NCBI RefSeq assembly: GCF_002000085.1
Contig: NZ_MUZU01000002.1
Coordinates: 434,001 to 498,000 of the forward strand
Direction of reading: 5' to 3'
DNA from: Pseudocolwellia agarivorans
GTDB lineage: Bacteria; Pseudomonadota; Gammaproteobacteria; Enterobacterales; Alteromonadaceae
Length of the DNA stretch: 64,000 nt
Positions 8,310 to 17,106 of the stretch are shown here, piece after piece; within the stretch, counting starts at the first letter, position 1, and every line of letters starts with the position of its first letter. The translations under genes and the position numbers were made by a program. The notes below the pieces were generated by a model. The model searched no databases and had not been told where the DNA came from. It was given only the letters and a program-made list of their open reading frames with translations.

Positions 8310-9386
8310 CTACTTAGCTTTTTGCCAAACACGTAAGTATTCCACTTCAAAATCAACAATACCGTCGTCTTTCTCACCTTCAGGGCTGTTAGCTTCTAAA
8401 TCTTCTTTAGAGTCTGGGTAACCTCTCCACGGGAAAGATTCCGTATCCAACCAAAGATGCATTGCTTTATCAATAACCCAACCTTTGTCACGACCTTTTT
8501 TCTTAGCAAATGCTTCTACATCAGCAATAGATACGTCAGAAACTAATTTACCATCAACATAATAACGGATACCTGTTTCGCTCCACTCAAACCCATATAC
8601 ATGGAAAGCATCAGCAACTCTAAAACCTAAGTCTTTAGTTTCAGTATAAGTAACGTTTTTACCATTTTCGTGACCATATTTAGGATCCCAATCATGAATA
8701 GTCCACCATAAATCTCTATCTCTATCGGCTTCCCCTTCCATACGATGGCTACCAAAGTGTTCGAAAATATCTAACTCTAATGAAGTATCATTTCGTTGAC
8801 CATTTGGAGTTTCATGTCTAGTCATCCAAAGTGCGCTAGATACTTCAGCATCAGCAGCTTTAGCACGTACTTCCATATAACCGTATTTAAATATTTTACG
8901 ATTAATAATAGCAGCAGTCGTAAAGTTCCCATATTGCCATTTAACGTTATCTAAGCCTTGTTCCGTCGTAAATGGAAAATCAGGTTCCCAACGAGCTGAT
9001 AACTTTAACATGCCATCTTCTAAACGGACGTTGCCACCAGAAAACTGCGCTGGAGCACGACCAATCCATACTTCACGTTCTGGGTGATCTGGGTCTTTAT
9101 AAATAGGGTGTCCGTTTTCATCCAGCTTACCAACAATAAACCATTTATCTTCGTCTAAAGCTTTACCGTCAAACTCGTCACTCACTTCAGTATTTAATAC
9201 CCAAGCGCCTGTATTTTTAGGGTCGCTTAACGGTAAAAACTTTTGTGCCGGAGCTTTGGTAGCAGCAGCTGTTTGTTTTTCTGCGGTGTCAATACAACCT
9301 GTTAATGTTACAGCAGCAGAACAGAGTGCTACTAATGCTAATTTATTTATCGATTTTTTATTTTTCTTAATCATACAGTTATCCAT
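8310..9386 (-). CDS. GH16 family glycoside hydrolase lipoprotein (agarase/laminarinase type)
   Basis: Secreted lipoprotein of 358 residues with signal peptide and lipobox ending in Cys31 ('AAVTLTGC'). The GH16 jelly-roll follows (about 60-355). The catalytic signature E-x-D-x-x-E is Glu204, Asp206, Glu209 in 'LELDIFEHFG'; the first Glu is the nucleophile and the last the acid/base. Features such as 'GRAPAQFSGGNVRLEDGMLKL' resemble agarase/porphyranase-type GH16 more than bacterial laminarinases, so a red-algal galactan is the likelier substrate (inference). No neighbouring polysaccharide-use genes (SusCD, sulfatases) are present. Met5 at 9374 is an alternative start. Retention at a membrane is expected from the lipid anchor. 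Confidence 0.85.
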   Translation of the reverse strand: MDNCMIKKNKKSINKLALVALCSAAVTLTGCIDTAEKQTAAATKAPAQKFLPLSDPKNTGAWVLNTEVSDEFDGKALDEDKWFIVGKLDENGHPIYKDPDHPEREVWIGRAPAQFSGGNVRLEDGMLKLSARWEPDFPFTTEQGLDNVKWQYGNFTTAAIINRKIFKYGYMEVRAKAADAEVSSALWMTRHETPNGQRNDTSLELDIFEHFGSHRMEGEADRDRDLWWTIHDWDPKYGHENGKNVTYTETKDLGFRVADAFHVYGFEWSETGIRYYVDGKLVSDVSIADVEAFAKKKGRDKGWVIDKAMHLWLDTESFPWRGYPDSKEDLEANSPEGEKDDGIVDFEVEYLRVWQKAK

Positions 9387-9660
9387 ATGTCTTTTATTTG
9401 ATGAATTGATTTGAATGTAGTCAAGAAGTAAGTCTATGGATATTGCTAAAGAGAGTCAACAAACATCATACCTTTATATAAAAAATATGATTAGGAGTTT
9501 ACATATGCTTATGAATTTTAATCTATGTCATAGTAATAAAACTAAAAATAAATAATTGAAAAACAGTTAGATAAATAGTCATTAAAGAAGTGTCGTTATG
9601 GTACATCGTATTACTTGGCTTATTTTTTATTTGTAATAAAATATTATGCTAAAACAAAAA
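9387..9660. other. Upstream region of the GH16 gene
   Basis: About 275 bp of AT-rich DNA without a credible gene. It presumably carries the minus-strand promoter of the GH16 gene; I could not identify a convincing operator. Confidence 0.35.
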
Positions 9661-9662
9661 AA

Positions 9663-9686
9663 AGCCCGAATATTGCTATTCGGGCT
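9663..9686 (-). terminator. Rho-independent terminator of the 107-residue gene
   Basis: A perfect 10-bp stem (9663-9672 and 9677-9686) with a TTGC loop. On the minus strand it is followed by a long U tract, read as A's at 9654-9663 on the plus strand. Confidence 0.9.
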
Positions 9687-9727
9687 AAGTTATCATTAAA
9701 ATAATTTTCTATCGAAATAAGTAAAGC

Positions 9728-10051
9728 TTAACGCTTTGCGCCACCTGTTTTTTTCATTTGTACAACTTTTCTAGCTATAGCCAACAATTCTGGTGCAATA
9801 TCGTCCGCGCCATCTTTTATTAATTTACTCACATCGCCTGAAGAAAAAAACGAACCACGTTCAGCTTTAATACCTAAAGCTCTCACAAAATCTTTTGTTT
9901 TTCCTGTGCTACCTGTATCTATATATTTAAAAATAATTTGTTCATTAAGACTATGAGGCTCTTGCTTTAACATAGCGACATCATCTGAAAGTTCTTTTAT
10001 TTCAGCTTCTAAATTTTTAATTAATTCGGCAATATTATTATATGGCTTCAT
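9728..10051 (-). CDS. Conserved hypothetical protein, 107 residues
   Basis: Small soluble protein without a domain I recognise. Residues 5-35 form a likely helix or coiled coil ('IAELIKNLEAEIKELSDDV'). The middle has 'TGSTGKTKDFVRALGIKAERGSFFSSGDVSKLI', resembling a short DNA-binding or helix-bundle segment, and the C terminus is basic ('KKTGGAKR'). It has its own strong terminator and a start next to AGAGAGTTAACAC. Codon use agrees with the neighbours. Function unknown. Confidence 0.7.
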   Translation of the reverse strand: MKPYNNIAELIKNLEAEIKELSDDVAMLKQEPHSLNEQIIFKYIDTGSTGKTKDFVRALGIKAERGSFFSSGDVSKLIKDGADDIAPELLAIARKVVQMKKTGGAKR

Positions 10052-10142
10052 TCAGTGTTAACTCTCTTAATTATCGCTATAGGGAAAAACGGGTGTGCTA
10101 ATAAAATATAAGCATTGTAATGTTAAATTTAATGAGTAGGTA

Positions 10143-10487
10143 TTAACCACAGCACTTTTTATATTTTTTACCACTACCGCACGAGCAAGGCTCATTACGA
10201 TTTGGTGTTTTTTCAAAAGTCGTTGTTACGGGCTTATTTAGAATGGTATTAAGTTCATTAATATTCTCATCCTCATCACTCTTTAAGGAATTATCTACAG
10301 TAATCTCTGCAAATAATTTATTATCAGCAACTAAAGTAGCAACTTCTATTTTTCTTTCTTCACTAGCAACAACCAGTGTTAAAGGATTTTTTTCTGTGCC
10401 AAGTTTAACGGTACGCTTAGTGTTATAACCTGTTGTTACATGATTTTCTCTGGTATGGATACGCCCTTTGTAATACAGATCGTGCAT
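10143..10487 (-). CDS. SEC-C/SWIM metal-binding motif protein, PBPRA1643 family
   Basis: A 114-residue protein ending in a SEC-C zinc-binding motif ('RNEPCSCGSGKKYKKCC', about 97-113), the same motif found at the C terminus of SecA. The upstream part ('YYKGRIHTRENHVTTGYNTKRTVKLG') matches the family first described from Photobacterium (PBPRA1643). The region between is acidic and probably flexible. Role unknown; SEC-C motifs often mediate contact with SecB or ribosomes. It stands alone between convergent and divergent genes. Confidence 0.85.
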   Translation of the reverse strand: MHDLYYKGRIHTRENHVTTGYNTKRTVKLGTEKNPLTLVVASEERKIEVATLVADNKLFAEITVDNSLKSDEDENINELNTILNKPVTTTFEKTPNRNEPCSCGSGKKYKKCCG

Positions 10488-10740
10488 ATATGCTCCGTTA
10501 ATTAAACCTTTAATTCAGCGCGGCAGTATAAAGCAAACGAGTAAATAGTCACGGATAATGCAAAGAATAGCTAATTTTATATGAGTTTAATAAATATCTG
10601 ATTTATTTTTTTATTTTTCATAAGCACATTATAAAAAACAACCTATTATATAGGGTAAGATTATATCAACTCCAATCTTCTGTATAATAAGCTATCAAAA
10701 AAATATCTAAGTAATATTAACAAAAGCATAGGCTTAATTA

Positions 10741-11664
10741 GTGTCGACATTGCCAAATAAAAAAATTGAAAAAATATTAGTTGAAGCATTATTATTAACA
10801 AAAGATGGTGTTGGCCTTTTTGATCTTGGCGATCGACTTATTTTTTGTAACGACCTCTTTGGTGAACTTTTTGGTTTATCTGCTAGCGAAGCACTAAATA
10901 AAACATTTACGGAGTTATGTTTTGGTTGCTTTAATACAAATAAAGGAGCCAATATTGAAGCCGATGATTTTGAAACATGGATCTCCAACGCTTTATTAAA
11001 AAGAAGAAGTAGTAACTACCGAACCTTTGAAACAGATACAGTAGAAGGTAAGCACTTCATCGTTACTGAGCAAATTGCCCAAGAAGACTTTTTATATGTT
11101 TATATTACAGATATTACTGAAAAGAAAAAAAACGAACTTCGATTAAAACTTATGTCGCAAGAACTAGAAGAACTTGCAACAACGGATTATTTAACTGGTA
11201 TCCGAAACCGTCGCTATTTTTATCAAATGGCACGAGCCGAGTTTAACCGCAGTAAAAGAAAGTCAACAACGCTATCACTTCTTATTTTAGATCTTGATAA
11301 GTTTAAATTAATAAATGATAACTATGGGCATAAAGCTGGCGACATAATATTACAAACCGTAACGCAAACCATAAGTAAGTTATTAAGAAACTATGACATT
11401 TTTGCGCGTATAGGCGGCGAAGAGTTTGCTATTTTATTACCTTCAACCGATGCTAAGCTCGCTTATATCATTGCAGAGCGCGTCAGAAAGTCAGTAGAAT
11501 TAATAGAAGTTACCTTTGAAGATACAATATTAACTATAACCACCTCGATAGGAATGGTTGAAAGTTCAGAAGAAATCACCTCTTTTGATCAGCTCGTACA
11601 AACCGCTGATAAATACTTAAATCAAGTTAAAAAACAAGGAAGAAACAAAGTATTATTTAGTTAA
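10741..11664 (+). CDS. PAS-GGDEF diguanylate cyclase
   Basis: Cytosolic enzyme of 307 residues that makes cyclic di-GMP. An N-terminal PAS-like sensor (about 10-128) ends in the usual 'YITDITEKKKNE' linker. The GGDEF domain (about 140-305) has active motif 'GGEEF' (225-229) and an intact inhibitory I-site RxxD (Arg216-Asp219) five residues before it, so it should be active and product-inhibited. The start is GTG at 10741; no strong ribosome site is visible, so the N terminus is less certain. It is near another diguanylate cyclase (11993-12982) on the opposite strand. Confidence 0.9.
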   Translation: MSTLPNKKIEKILVEALLLTKDGVGLFDLGDRLIFCNDLFGELFGLSASEALNKTFTELCFGCFNTNKGANIEADDFETWISNALLKRRSSNYRTFETDTVEGKHFIVTEQIAQEDFLYVYITDITEKKKNELRLKLMSQELEELATTDYLTGIRNRRYFYQMARAEFNRSKRKSTTLSLLILDLDKFKLINDNYGHKAGDIILQTVTQTISKLLRNYDIFARIGGEEFAILLPSTDAKLAYIIAERVRKSVELIEVTFEDTILTITTSIGMVESSEEITSFDQLVQTADKYLNQVKKQGRNKVLFS

Positions 11665-11688
11665 GCTTATGACCTTTTCTCAAAAAAC

Positions 11689-11964
11689 TTAAACAAAAAA
11701 ATCACTTTTTTCAGGGTGTTTTTCCTGATACTTAATAATATAAGTACATTGCGCCACGGCTTTTTTATTATCTTTTTTAATCTGCTCAAGCACATCTTCT
11801 AACAATGTTTTTGCTAATCCCTTACCAGCTAACTCATCAGGTACAAAGGTATGGGTTAAGTGCATTTCGCCGTTTTGATCATCATAAATAATATAGGCGA
11901 TATAACCATCAATATGATATTCGTATTGACATGCGTTAGCATTATGAATAAGCGTATATGACAT
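11689..11964 (-). CDS. Small GNAT-like N-acetyltransferase (YidJ/COG2388 type)
   Basis: A 91-residue protein of the compact GNAT family. It shows the acetyl-CoA binding pattern 'ELAGKGLAKTLLEDVL' (Q/R-x-x-G-x-G/A equivalent) preceded by the strand 'EMHLTHTFVPDE'. The C-terminal 'KYQEKHPEKSDFF' is typical of this group. Substrates are not known. The gene is downstream of a diguanylate cyclase gene on the same strand with a 28-bp gap, so the two are probably co-transcribed. Confidence 0.85.
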   Translation of the reverse strand: MSYTLIHNANACQYEYHIDGYIAYIIYDDQNGEMHLTHTFVPDELAGKGLAKTLLEDVLEQIKKDNKKAVAQCTYIIKYQEKHPEKSDFFV

Positions 11965-11992
11965 AGATTTTAAACTCTTTAATTAAGTGGCT

Positions 11993-12982
11993 TCAGGAGG
12001 TTTTTGTTTTAAATGCACATTTTTCAGCGTACATACTTTTATCTGCCTGATGAATAAAATCATCTGGTGATAAATAAGCTTCAGGCCCTGTTTGAGCATA
12101 ACCTATACTCATGGTTAATTGATCTAATTCATTATGTACGTTTTCTAATAACCTCTGCCCGTAGCTATTTTTTGCTTGTTCTAAAGTACAATTTGGAAAA
12201 ACAATACAAAACTCATCTCCACCATATCTAAAAGAATGATCTTCAGCGCGAGTAATGCTCTTGATAGTATTAGCAACGCTTAATAGTATTTCATTACCTT
12301 TTTGATGACCCTGAGTATCATTTATTTTCTTAAAATCATTGAGATCTATATAAGCGATAGTAACTGATTCACCACGACGTTCAGCACTATACAAAACAGA
12401 AACAAGAATATCATTTAAATTTCTTACATTTAACAACCCTGTTAGTGGATCTCTTGTTACTTGCTCTTTTAACCGAGCAATAACCGCTTCACTTTTAGAT
12501 TCGTACACATAAACCATCGACCAAATAGCTATTACACAAAGCCCAAAATTCCCCATAACAATCCAATGTATATCTGAGTTCATTTGAAAGACTAAACGTC
12601 CAAGAAACCCTAAACCAACAAATACACTTATTGCTGTTAATATGGTTCCTACTTTACGTCCTAAAAGTAAATAAGAGATGATAGGGAAAATAAAAAGCCA
12701 AGCAAATAAACCACTTCGATAATTAGTGAAATAAATTCCATATAAAACAAGAGAATAAAAAGTACATAAATAAATAAAAGACCAACGTTCCAAATGTTTA
12801 GTTGTTGATACAATACTCAGAATATAGAGCCAAAAAAGCGCTATAACCCCTTCCATAATAGCGAAAGAGTACCACCCGCTAATCCAATTTTTTATCGCAA
12901 AAAATGTTGCAGAAAAAATAGTGACTACCAACAGTATACGTAAAGCGAATCGCCTGTAATCATAGCTTTCTTGTTTAATCAT
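11993..12982 (-). CDS. Membrane-bound GGDEF diguanylate cyclase
   Basis: Inner-membrane cyclase of 329 residues. About five or six membrane helices occupy residues 13-160, resembling a 7TM-type sensor input. A GGDEF domain (about 170-325) has 'GGDEF' at 254-258 and an intact I-site 'RAED' at 245-248. It is expected to synthesise cyclic di-GMP in response to a membrane signal that cannot be read from the sequence. An 18-bp perfect palindrome lies 23 bp upstream of its start codon. Confidence 0.9.
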   Translation of the reverse strand: MIKQESYDYRRFALRILLVVTIFSATFFAIKNWISGWYSFAIMEGVIALFWLYILSIVSTTKHLERWSFIYLCTFYSLVLYGIYFTNYRSGLFAWLFIFPIISYLLLGRKVGTILTAISVFVGLGFLGRLVFQMNSDIHWIVMGNFGLCVIAIWSMVYVYESKSEAVIARLKEQVTRDPLTGLLNVRNLNDILVSVLYSAERRGESVTIAYIDLNDFKKINDTQGHQKGNEILLSVANTIKSITRAEDHSFRYGGDEFCIVFPNCTLEQAKNSYGQRLLENVHNELDQLTMSIGYAQTGPEAYLSPDDFIHQADKSMYAEKCAFKTKTS

Positions 12983-13004
12983 TAAAATTTACCATCATAA
13001 AAAT

Positions 13005-13022
13005 CAATTAAATATTTAATTG
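13005..13022. promoter_or_regulatory. 18-bp perfect AT-rich palindrome before a diguanylate cyclase
   Basis: Perfect dyad (9-bp arms caattaaat/atttaattg) 23 bp upstream of the minus-strand diguanylate cyclase start at 12982. It may be an operator, though AT-rich DNA makes chance palindromes more likely. Confidence 0.35.
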
Positions 13023-13365
13023 GTTACCTAAAAATTCATTTAAAACGCAGATTCCCATTATTTAAATATATTGATTAACATAAATGCTATTTGGAGTATA
13101 AATTTTAGAAAAATCATTGCTAATAGTATCTAAATTCAGATGTTATATAACAACAAACTAATGATGTTATTCATACATCTATAACGCTCACGGTATATTC
13201 AGCGGTATGGGTATTTACAACAATTCTTTAGTTGTACTGTTATTACTAGCATAGCTGAGAAAATTGAATTTGTTTATTGAATATAAAATATTTATTGTGA
13301 AAAATTAATATGTTGAACAATAGATAACGAGTTTAAAACCTAATTACGGAAATTTTTCTTTTAAG

Positions 13366-13407
13366 TGTCACATAACTGACATTCATTATTTTTAATTGTT
13401 CTATAAT
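13366..13407 (+). promoter_or_regulatory. cbpA promoter with Crp-like palindrome TGTCAC-N4-CTGACA
   Basis: Palindrome at 13366-13381 (one mismatch) is followed 20 bp later by a -10-like TATAAT at 13402-13407 without a good -35. If +1 is 7 nt after the -10, the palindrome centre is near -40.5, the usual site for class II activation by Crp/Fnr proteins. The same motif and spacing occur before dnaK at 17671. Confidence 0.5.
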
Positions 13408-13541
13408 AATGCCATCACATTCGCTCATTTTTCCACCTAGTTTGAACTAAATAGTTATACACACTGTTTTTAATCCGCTTATCTACAATTAAAACAAATC
13501 TGTAGTAGCTAACTTAGGTGTTATTTACGCAGGAGGTTATC

Positions 13542-14483
13542 GTGAATTATAAAGATTATTATAAAATTATGGACGTTTCTAAAACAGCGTCTCAAGATGA
13601 GATCAAAAAATCGTATCGCAAATTAGCACGAAAATTTCATCCTGACGTTAGTAAAGAGAAAGACGCCGAAAGTCGCTTTAAAGATATAAACGAAGCTTAT
13701 GAAGTACTGCGCGATAAAGAAAAACGCGCCGCTTACGATCAACTTGGTAGCAACTGGAAATCAGGTCAATCAGGGTTTACACCTCCACCTAATTGGAAAG
13801 ATCAATTCAACCAAGGTAATACTAACGCAGGTGACCCAGGTGACTTTAGCGACTTTTTTGAATCACTCTTTGGAAGCAGTTTTGCTGGCAATCAGCGTGC
13901 TCCAAGAGGCCGAGGCTCGTATCAAAAGCAAGGCCAAGACAGTAATGCGAAAATCATGATAGATTTGCAAGACTCATACACAGGAGCTACACGAAGTTTT
14001 ACCCTGCAAGATCAAATAATTAATCAACACGGACAATCGCAACCTAAAGAGCGTACGTTAAAAATTAATATTCCAAAAGGGATAAAAGCAGGCCAAAAAA
14101 TTCGCTTGAAAAATCAAGGTGGGGCTGGCGTTGGCGGTGCTAACAACGGTGATTTATATATTGAAATAAGCTTTAACCCTACTCCATTATATGAAGTTGA
14201 TGGAGCAAATATTACAACCGAGTTAAACATTAGCCCGTGGCAAGCAGCCTTAGGTGACAAAGTTAAAGTACCTACTCCAACAGGAGTTATCGACTTAAGC
14301 GTGCCTAAATTAAGCAACAGCGGTAGTAAAATGCGTTTAAAAGGTCGCGGATTACCTAGTAAAGTACCGGGAGATTTTTTTGTAAAACTGAAAATTGTTC
14401 TACCAAAAAGTTTATCCACTGAAGAAGAAAAGCTGTATCAATCTTTAAAAGCGCTAACGGCTAATAATAAGGAAAAGGCATAA
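13542..14483 (+). CDS. cbpA: CbpA-type DnaJ co-chaperone
   Basis: Class B J-domain protein of 313 residues that stimulates DnaK ATPase and binds clients; E. coli CbpA also binds curved DNA. The J domain (about 3-68) has the HPD triad in 'KFHPDVSK'. A G/F-rich linker (about 75-125) lacks the Cys-rich zinc finger of DnaJ, and two C-terminal beta-sandwich domains follow ('LKINIPKGIKAGQKIRLK', 'KMRLKGRGLP'). The start is the GTG at 13542 because a perfect AGGAGG lies at 13531-13536; the upstream in-frame start at 13518 has none. No cbpM is found next to it. A solitary dnaK is 3.4 kb away. Confidence 0.92.
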   Translation: MNYKDYYKIMDVSKTASQDEIKKSYRKLARKFHPDVSKEKDAESRFKDINEAYEVLRDKEKRAAYDQLGSNWKSGQSGFTPPPNWKDQFNQGNTNAGDPGDFSDFFESLFGSSFAGNQRAPRGRGSYQKQGQDSNAKIMIDLQDSYTGATRSFTLQDQIINQHGQSQPKERTLKINIPKGIKAGQKIRLKNQGGAGVGGANNGDLYIEISFNPTPLYEVDGANITTELNISPWQAALGDKVKVPTPTGVIDLSVPKLSNSGSKMRLKGRGLPSKVPGDFFVKLKIVLPKSLSTEEEKLYQSLKALTANNKEKA

Positions 14484-14513
14484 GCCAAAGAAAATATTTA
14501 GCTATTCCCATAA

Positions 14514-14546
14514 CACTTCAAGATCCAACTTATGTATCTTGAAGTG
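14514..14546. terminator. Hairpin between convergent cbpA and J-domain genes
   Basis: A perfect 11-bp stem (14514-14524 and 14536-14546) with an 11-nt loop in the 88-bp gap between converging genes. The U tract is weak, but position suggests bidirectional termination. Confidence 0.6.
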
Positions 14547-14571
14547 GCATGAGAATAAGATTTTCTACTCT

Positions 14572-15174
14572 TTAAAAAAGCTTATCTAAAACCGTTTTAG
14601 CTTGGCGAATCTTACTAAAGGCTTCAGCACAACCACCTTTATCTGGATGATGCTTTTGAGCGAGATGTAGGTACTGAGCTTTAACCATTTTTGCATCAGC
14701 ATTCGACGGCAGACTTAACGTTTCAAGCGCCTCTTTCTTGTGGTCTTGTGCGATATATTTTTGCCAAAATGATTTGAGCATGTCATTTATTTGATCTTCT
14801 TGCGTTTCAAAATAATGCGTTGAATTTAAGTAATAACTTTCTAGAGGATCGATTGCTTCAAGTGCTGTTGGTAACTCGCTATTGCTTAGCCTAGGTTCAT
14901 TTATCGCTGTTCTTTGTATTCGTACAGACTCAATCATAAGTTCAAAGTTTTGCTCGCAACAATATTGTTTTTTTAAATGATAAAGCCCGTGCATACAAAG
15001 AAAATGCGCACTAAATAAATCTTTAGTATTCGCCAATGAAAAACACTCAAAAGGTGCTACTTTATTATCCTGCAAATGCTTGATTATCTGATACTCATTG
15101 GTTAATGGTGAGCTATTCAAGAATTGATCTATTTCATCAAGTATTGGGGTTAAGTAAGGATTTAATGTCTGCAT
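14572..15174 (-). CDS. DNAJ-related protein with C-terminal J domain
   Basis: A 200-residue cytosolic protein of the DNAJ-related family. An N-terminal domain (about 5-125, 'LTPILDEIDQFL', 'LFSAHFLCMHGLYHLKKQY') is specific to this family. It is followed by a C-terminal J domain (about 145-200) with HPD in 'AQKHHPDKGG'. The reversed layout suggests recruitment of DnaK to a defined target rather than general client handling. It follows the Crp/Fnr-type regulator by 23 bp on the same strand, so the two are probably one operon. It is set between cbpA and dnaK. Confidence 0.88.
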   Translation of the reverse strand: MQTLNPYLTPILDEIDQFLNSSPLTNEYQIIKHLQDNKVAPFECFSLANTKDLFSAHFLCMHGLYHLKKQYCCEQNFELMIESVRIQRTAINEPRLSNSELPTALEAIDPLESYYLNSTHYFETQEDQINDMLKSFWQKYIAQDHKKEALETLSLPSNADAKMVKAQYLHLAQKHHPDKGGCAEAFSKIRQAKTVLDKLF

Positions 15175-15197
15175 TTTTAAATAATAAGCTTCAGCTA

Positions 15198-15977
15198 TTA
15201 ACTTTTAAAAGATGAGTTAGTTGATAAAGGCGCATTAGGTAAAACCTCTGTGTACTTAGCTTCTTTTTCTAATGCTTCTAAATCTTTAATAATTAACTGA
15301 TTACGTTTTTTATCAAGGGTGTCTTCTTGCTTCCAAAGTTGTAATTGTTTATTAATGACCTGCCGTACAGAGCCCGTCATTCGCGCTAAGGTTTCATCGT
15401 TTAAACCATTCACTAAATGATGCTGATGCTCTTCTTCTTTCGCCCCCGTATAAAACTTAATTTTATTAATATGTTCTAAAATAATTCGACTTAAACGTGT
15501 AGGAACATCGTGCAATATTAAATTACTTGCCTGTTGTTCTTTTTCACGCATTTTTTTAGCTAAATAAGGCATAAACTGCTGGTTAAATTCAGGATATGTC
15601 CACAACCAATGGCGCATGGTTGCCAACTTAACCGACAGTAATTTAACCGTTGTTAAAGGTGAAATAATAACATCGTGTGGTTGGTCATCAAACAGCACCA
15701 TTAAATCAAAACAATCGCCCGCATAAAGCATGTCTAACGTAGCTTCTCGACCGGTTTCAGCATTGCTTTGTTTAATTTCTAATTGCCCTTCAATCATCAC
15801 AAAAAAGCGCTGAGTCAGTATATTTGAATTAATATATTCGCCTTTGTGCCATTCGTTCAGTTGAAACTCTTGTTGAAAATCTTCAATAAGTTTTGCGGGT
15901 AAATCTGCAAAAAGATTAGCTTGCTTTACTAAAACGGGGCTGGCTTTTTGTGGTAAATGATTAACATCTTTATTCAT
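15198..15977 (-). CDS. Crp/Fnr-family transcriptional regulator
   Basis: A 259-residue regulator with a cyclic-nucleotide-type sensor beta-roll (about 20-140, 'ERFFVMIEGQLEIKQSN'-like segment, 'LYAGDCFDLMVLF'), dimerisation helix and a C-terminal winged helix (about 165-235). Aligned by eye to E. coli CRP, recognition-helix Arg180 is kept, but Glu181 is Gln and Arg185 is Lys ('GSVRQVINKQL'). In CRP those two read the fourth base of TGTGA. No N-terminal Cys cluster of FNR is present. Upstream lies a palindrome TTGCTATATAGCAA (16031-16044). It is in operon with a J-domain gene and lies between cbpA and dnaK, both of which carry a TGTCA-type site. Confidence 0.9.
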   Translation of the reverse strand: MNKDVNHLPQKASPVLVKQANLFADLPAKLIEDFQQEFQLNEWHKGEYINSNILTQRFFVMIEGQLEIKQSNAETGREATLDMLYAGDCFDLMVLFDDQPHDVIISPLTTVKLLSVKLATMRHWLWTYPEFNQQFMPYLAKKMREKEQQASNLILHDVPTRLSRIILEHINKIKFYTGAKEEEHQHHLVNGLNDETLARMTGSVRQVINKQLQLWKQEDTLDKKRNQLIIKDLEALEKEAKYTEVLPNAPLSTNSSFKS

Positions 15978-16030
15978 AGATAAAATGATTTGGCCGTAAC
16001 ATAAGCGAGTGTTTTTATTCTACCTAGATG

Positions 16031-16044
16031 TTGCTATATAGCAA
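16031..16044. promoter_or_regulatory. 14-bp perfect palindrome TTG-N8-CAA between divergent regulators
   Basis: TTGCTATATAGCAA has the length and outer bases of Fnr-type boxes (TTGAT-N4-ATCAA). It lies 54 bp upstream of the Crp/Fnr gene start and 177 bp upstream of the LysR start, so it could be an autoregulatory site. Confidence 0.4.
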
Positions 16045-16220
16045 AGTAAAGCGATAGCTCTATTTTTTAAAGAATTGCTGAACGTTTAGTAATCGCCACT
16101 TTGAATAATAAATTAACAAATAACATTTACTTCACATACTATGACTTAATGCGTTCTTTGATATTTCTTCTCAAAAAAATCAGATATTATAATGCCAGTA
16201 ACTTTTACCACGATATCAAT

Positions 16221-17105
16221 ATGTTCAATAACTTAGAAATTCACCACCTCAAAACGTTAGAAGCACTTTATTACTATAAAAGCGTAGCTAATGCTGCTGA
16301 AAAGCTGAATATTTCGCAACAAGCTATCAGCCTAAAGCTTAATAAGATGCGGAATATTTTTGGTGACCAATTATTTCTCCGTCAAGATAACAGCTTAGTA
16401 CCTACAGAATATACGCATAAAATACTTCCATATGTTACTAACGTACTAGAAAACATTCATAACATTCCATTACCTAGTGCCCTAAAACTGTGTGAAATAA
16501 ATAGAACATTAGTTATTTCTGCAACCGATTACGCACAAAAAGTGCTTATTACTCCATTAATAAGAAAGCTTTCAAAAGAAGCGCCTAATGTACAGTTAAT
16601 TGTATGTAATATCGAAGTTGCTAGCCTCGCAAAAAAAATGGCTATTGGGAATATTGATTTAGCAATCACTTCATATGGTTATGTACCTGAAGGACTTTTA
16701 GCCACTCCCATTCATACTGAAAGCTATCGCTGCCTTAGCGGTAATACCTCCACAAGCAATACACAACCAATGAGTTTAAAAGAGTTGGTTGAATTTGACT
16801 TTATAGTGACCAATCCAGGAACAGGCAACTTAAAAGGATCGGCTGATTATTGGTTTGAAAAACAAAACCTTTCACGAAAAATAATTATGTCGGCTCCTTC
16901 TTTTGATATGACAAAAGCGTTCCTTAAAAATACTAATATGGTGGCTTTTATACCATCACGTTTGCTTCCATGTGATGGTCTTAATGAAATAATTCTTGAG
17001 AAATACCCACCTGGATATGAAGTCGTTGCAACCTATCATCCAAGAAGTAAAGACGACATATTAATTAACTGGGTATTAAAAGAAATGGCAAAGCATTCTA
17101 ATTAA
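16221..17105 (+). CDS. LysR-family transcriptional regulator
   Basis: LTTR of 294 residues from Met at 16221. The winged helix-turn-helix is at about 5-65 ('LKTLEALYYYKSVANAAEKL', 'SQQAISLKLNKM'), and the effector-binding domain is in the rest. An upstream in-frame ATG at 16101 would add 40 residues, but they are unlike the family's N terminus, which normally begins a few residues before the first helix, so I chose the later start. It lies 102 bp before a RidA-family gene, with two 22-bp direct repeats between, and probably regulates it or itself. Confidence 0.85.
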   Translation: MFNNLEIHHLKTLEALYYYKSVANAAEKLNISQQAISLKLNKMRNIFGDQLFLRQDNSLVPTEYTHKILPYVTNVLENIHNIPLPSALKLCEINRTLVISATDYAQKVLITPLIRKLSKEAPNVQLIVCNIEVASLAKKMAIGNIDLAITSYGYVPEGLLATPIHTESYRCLSGNTSTSNTQPMSLKELVEFDFIVTNPGTGNLKGSADYWFEKQNLSRKIIMSAPSFDMTKAFLKNTNMVAFIPSRLLPCDGLNEIILEKYPPGYEVVATYHPRSKDDILINWVLKEMAKHSN

Positions 17106-17106
17106 A

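Noticed and set aside
13441-13470. Sigma-32-type heat-shock promoter before cbpA (TTGAAC at about 13440)
   Set aside because: No CCCCAT-like -10 occurs at the required distance; the same applies to the CCCCTAT near dnaK, which lacks a matching -35.
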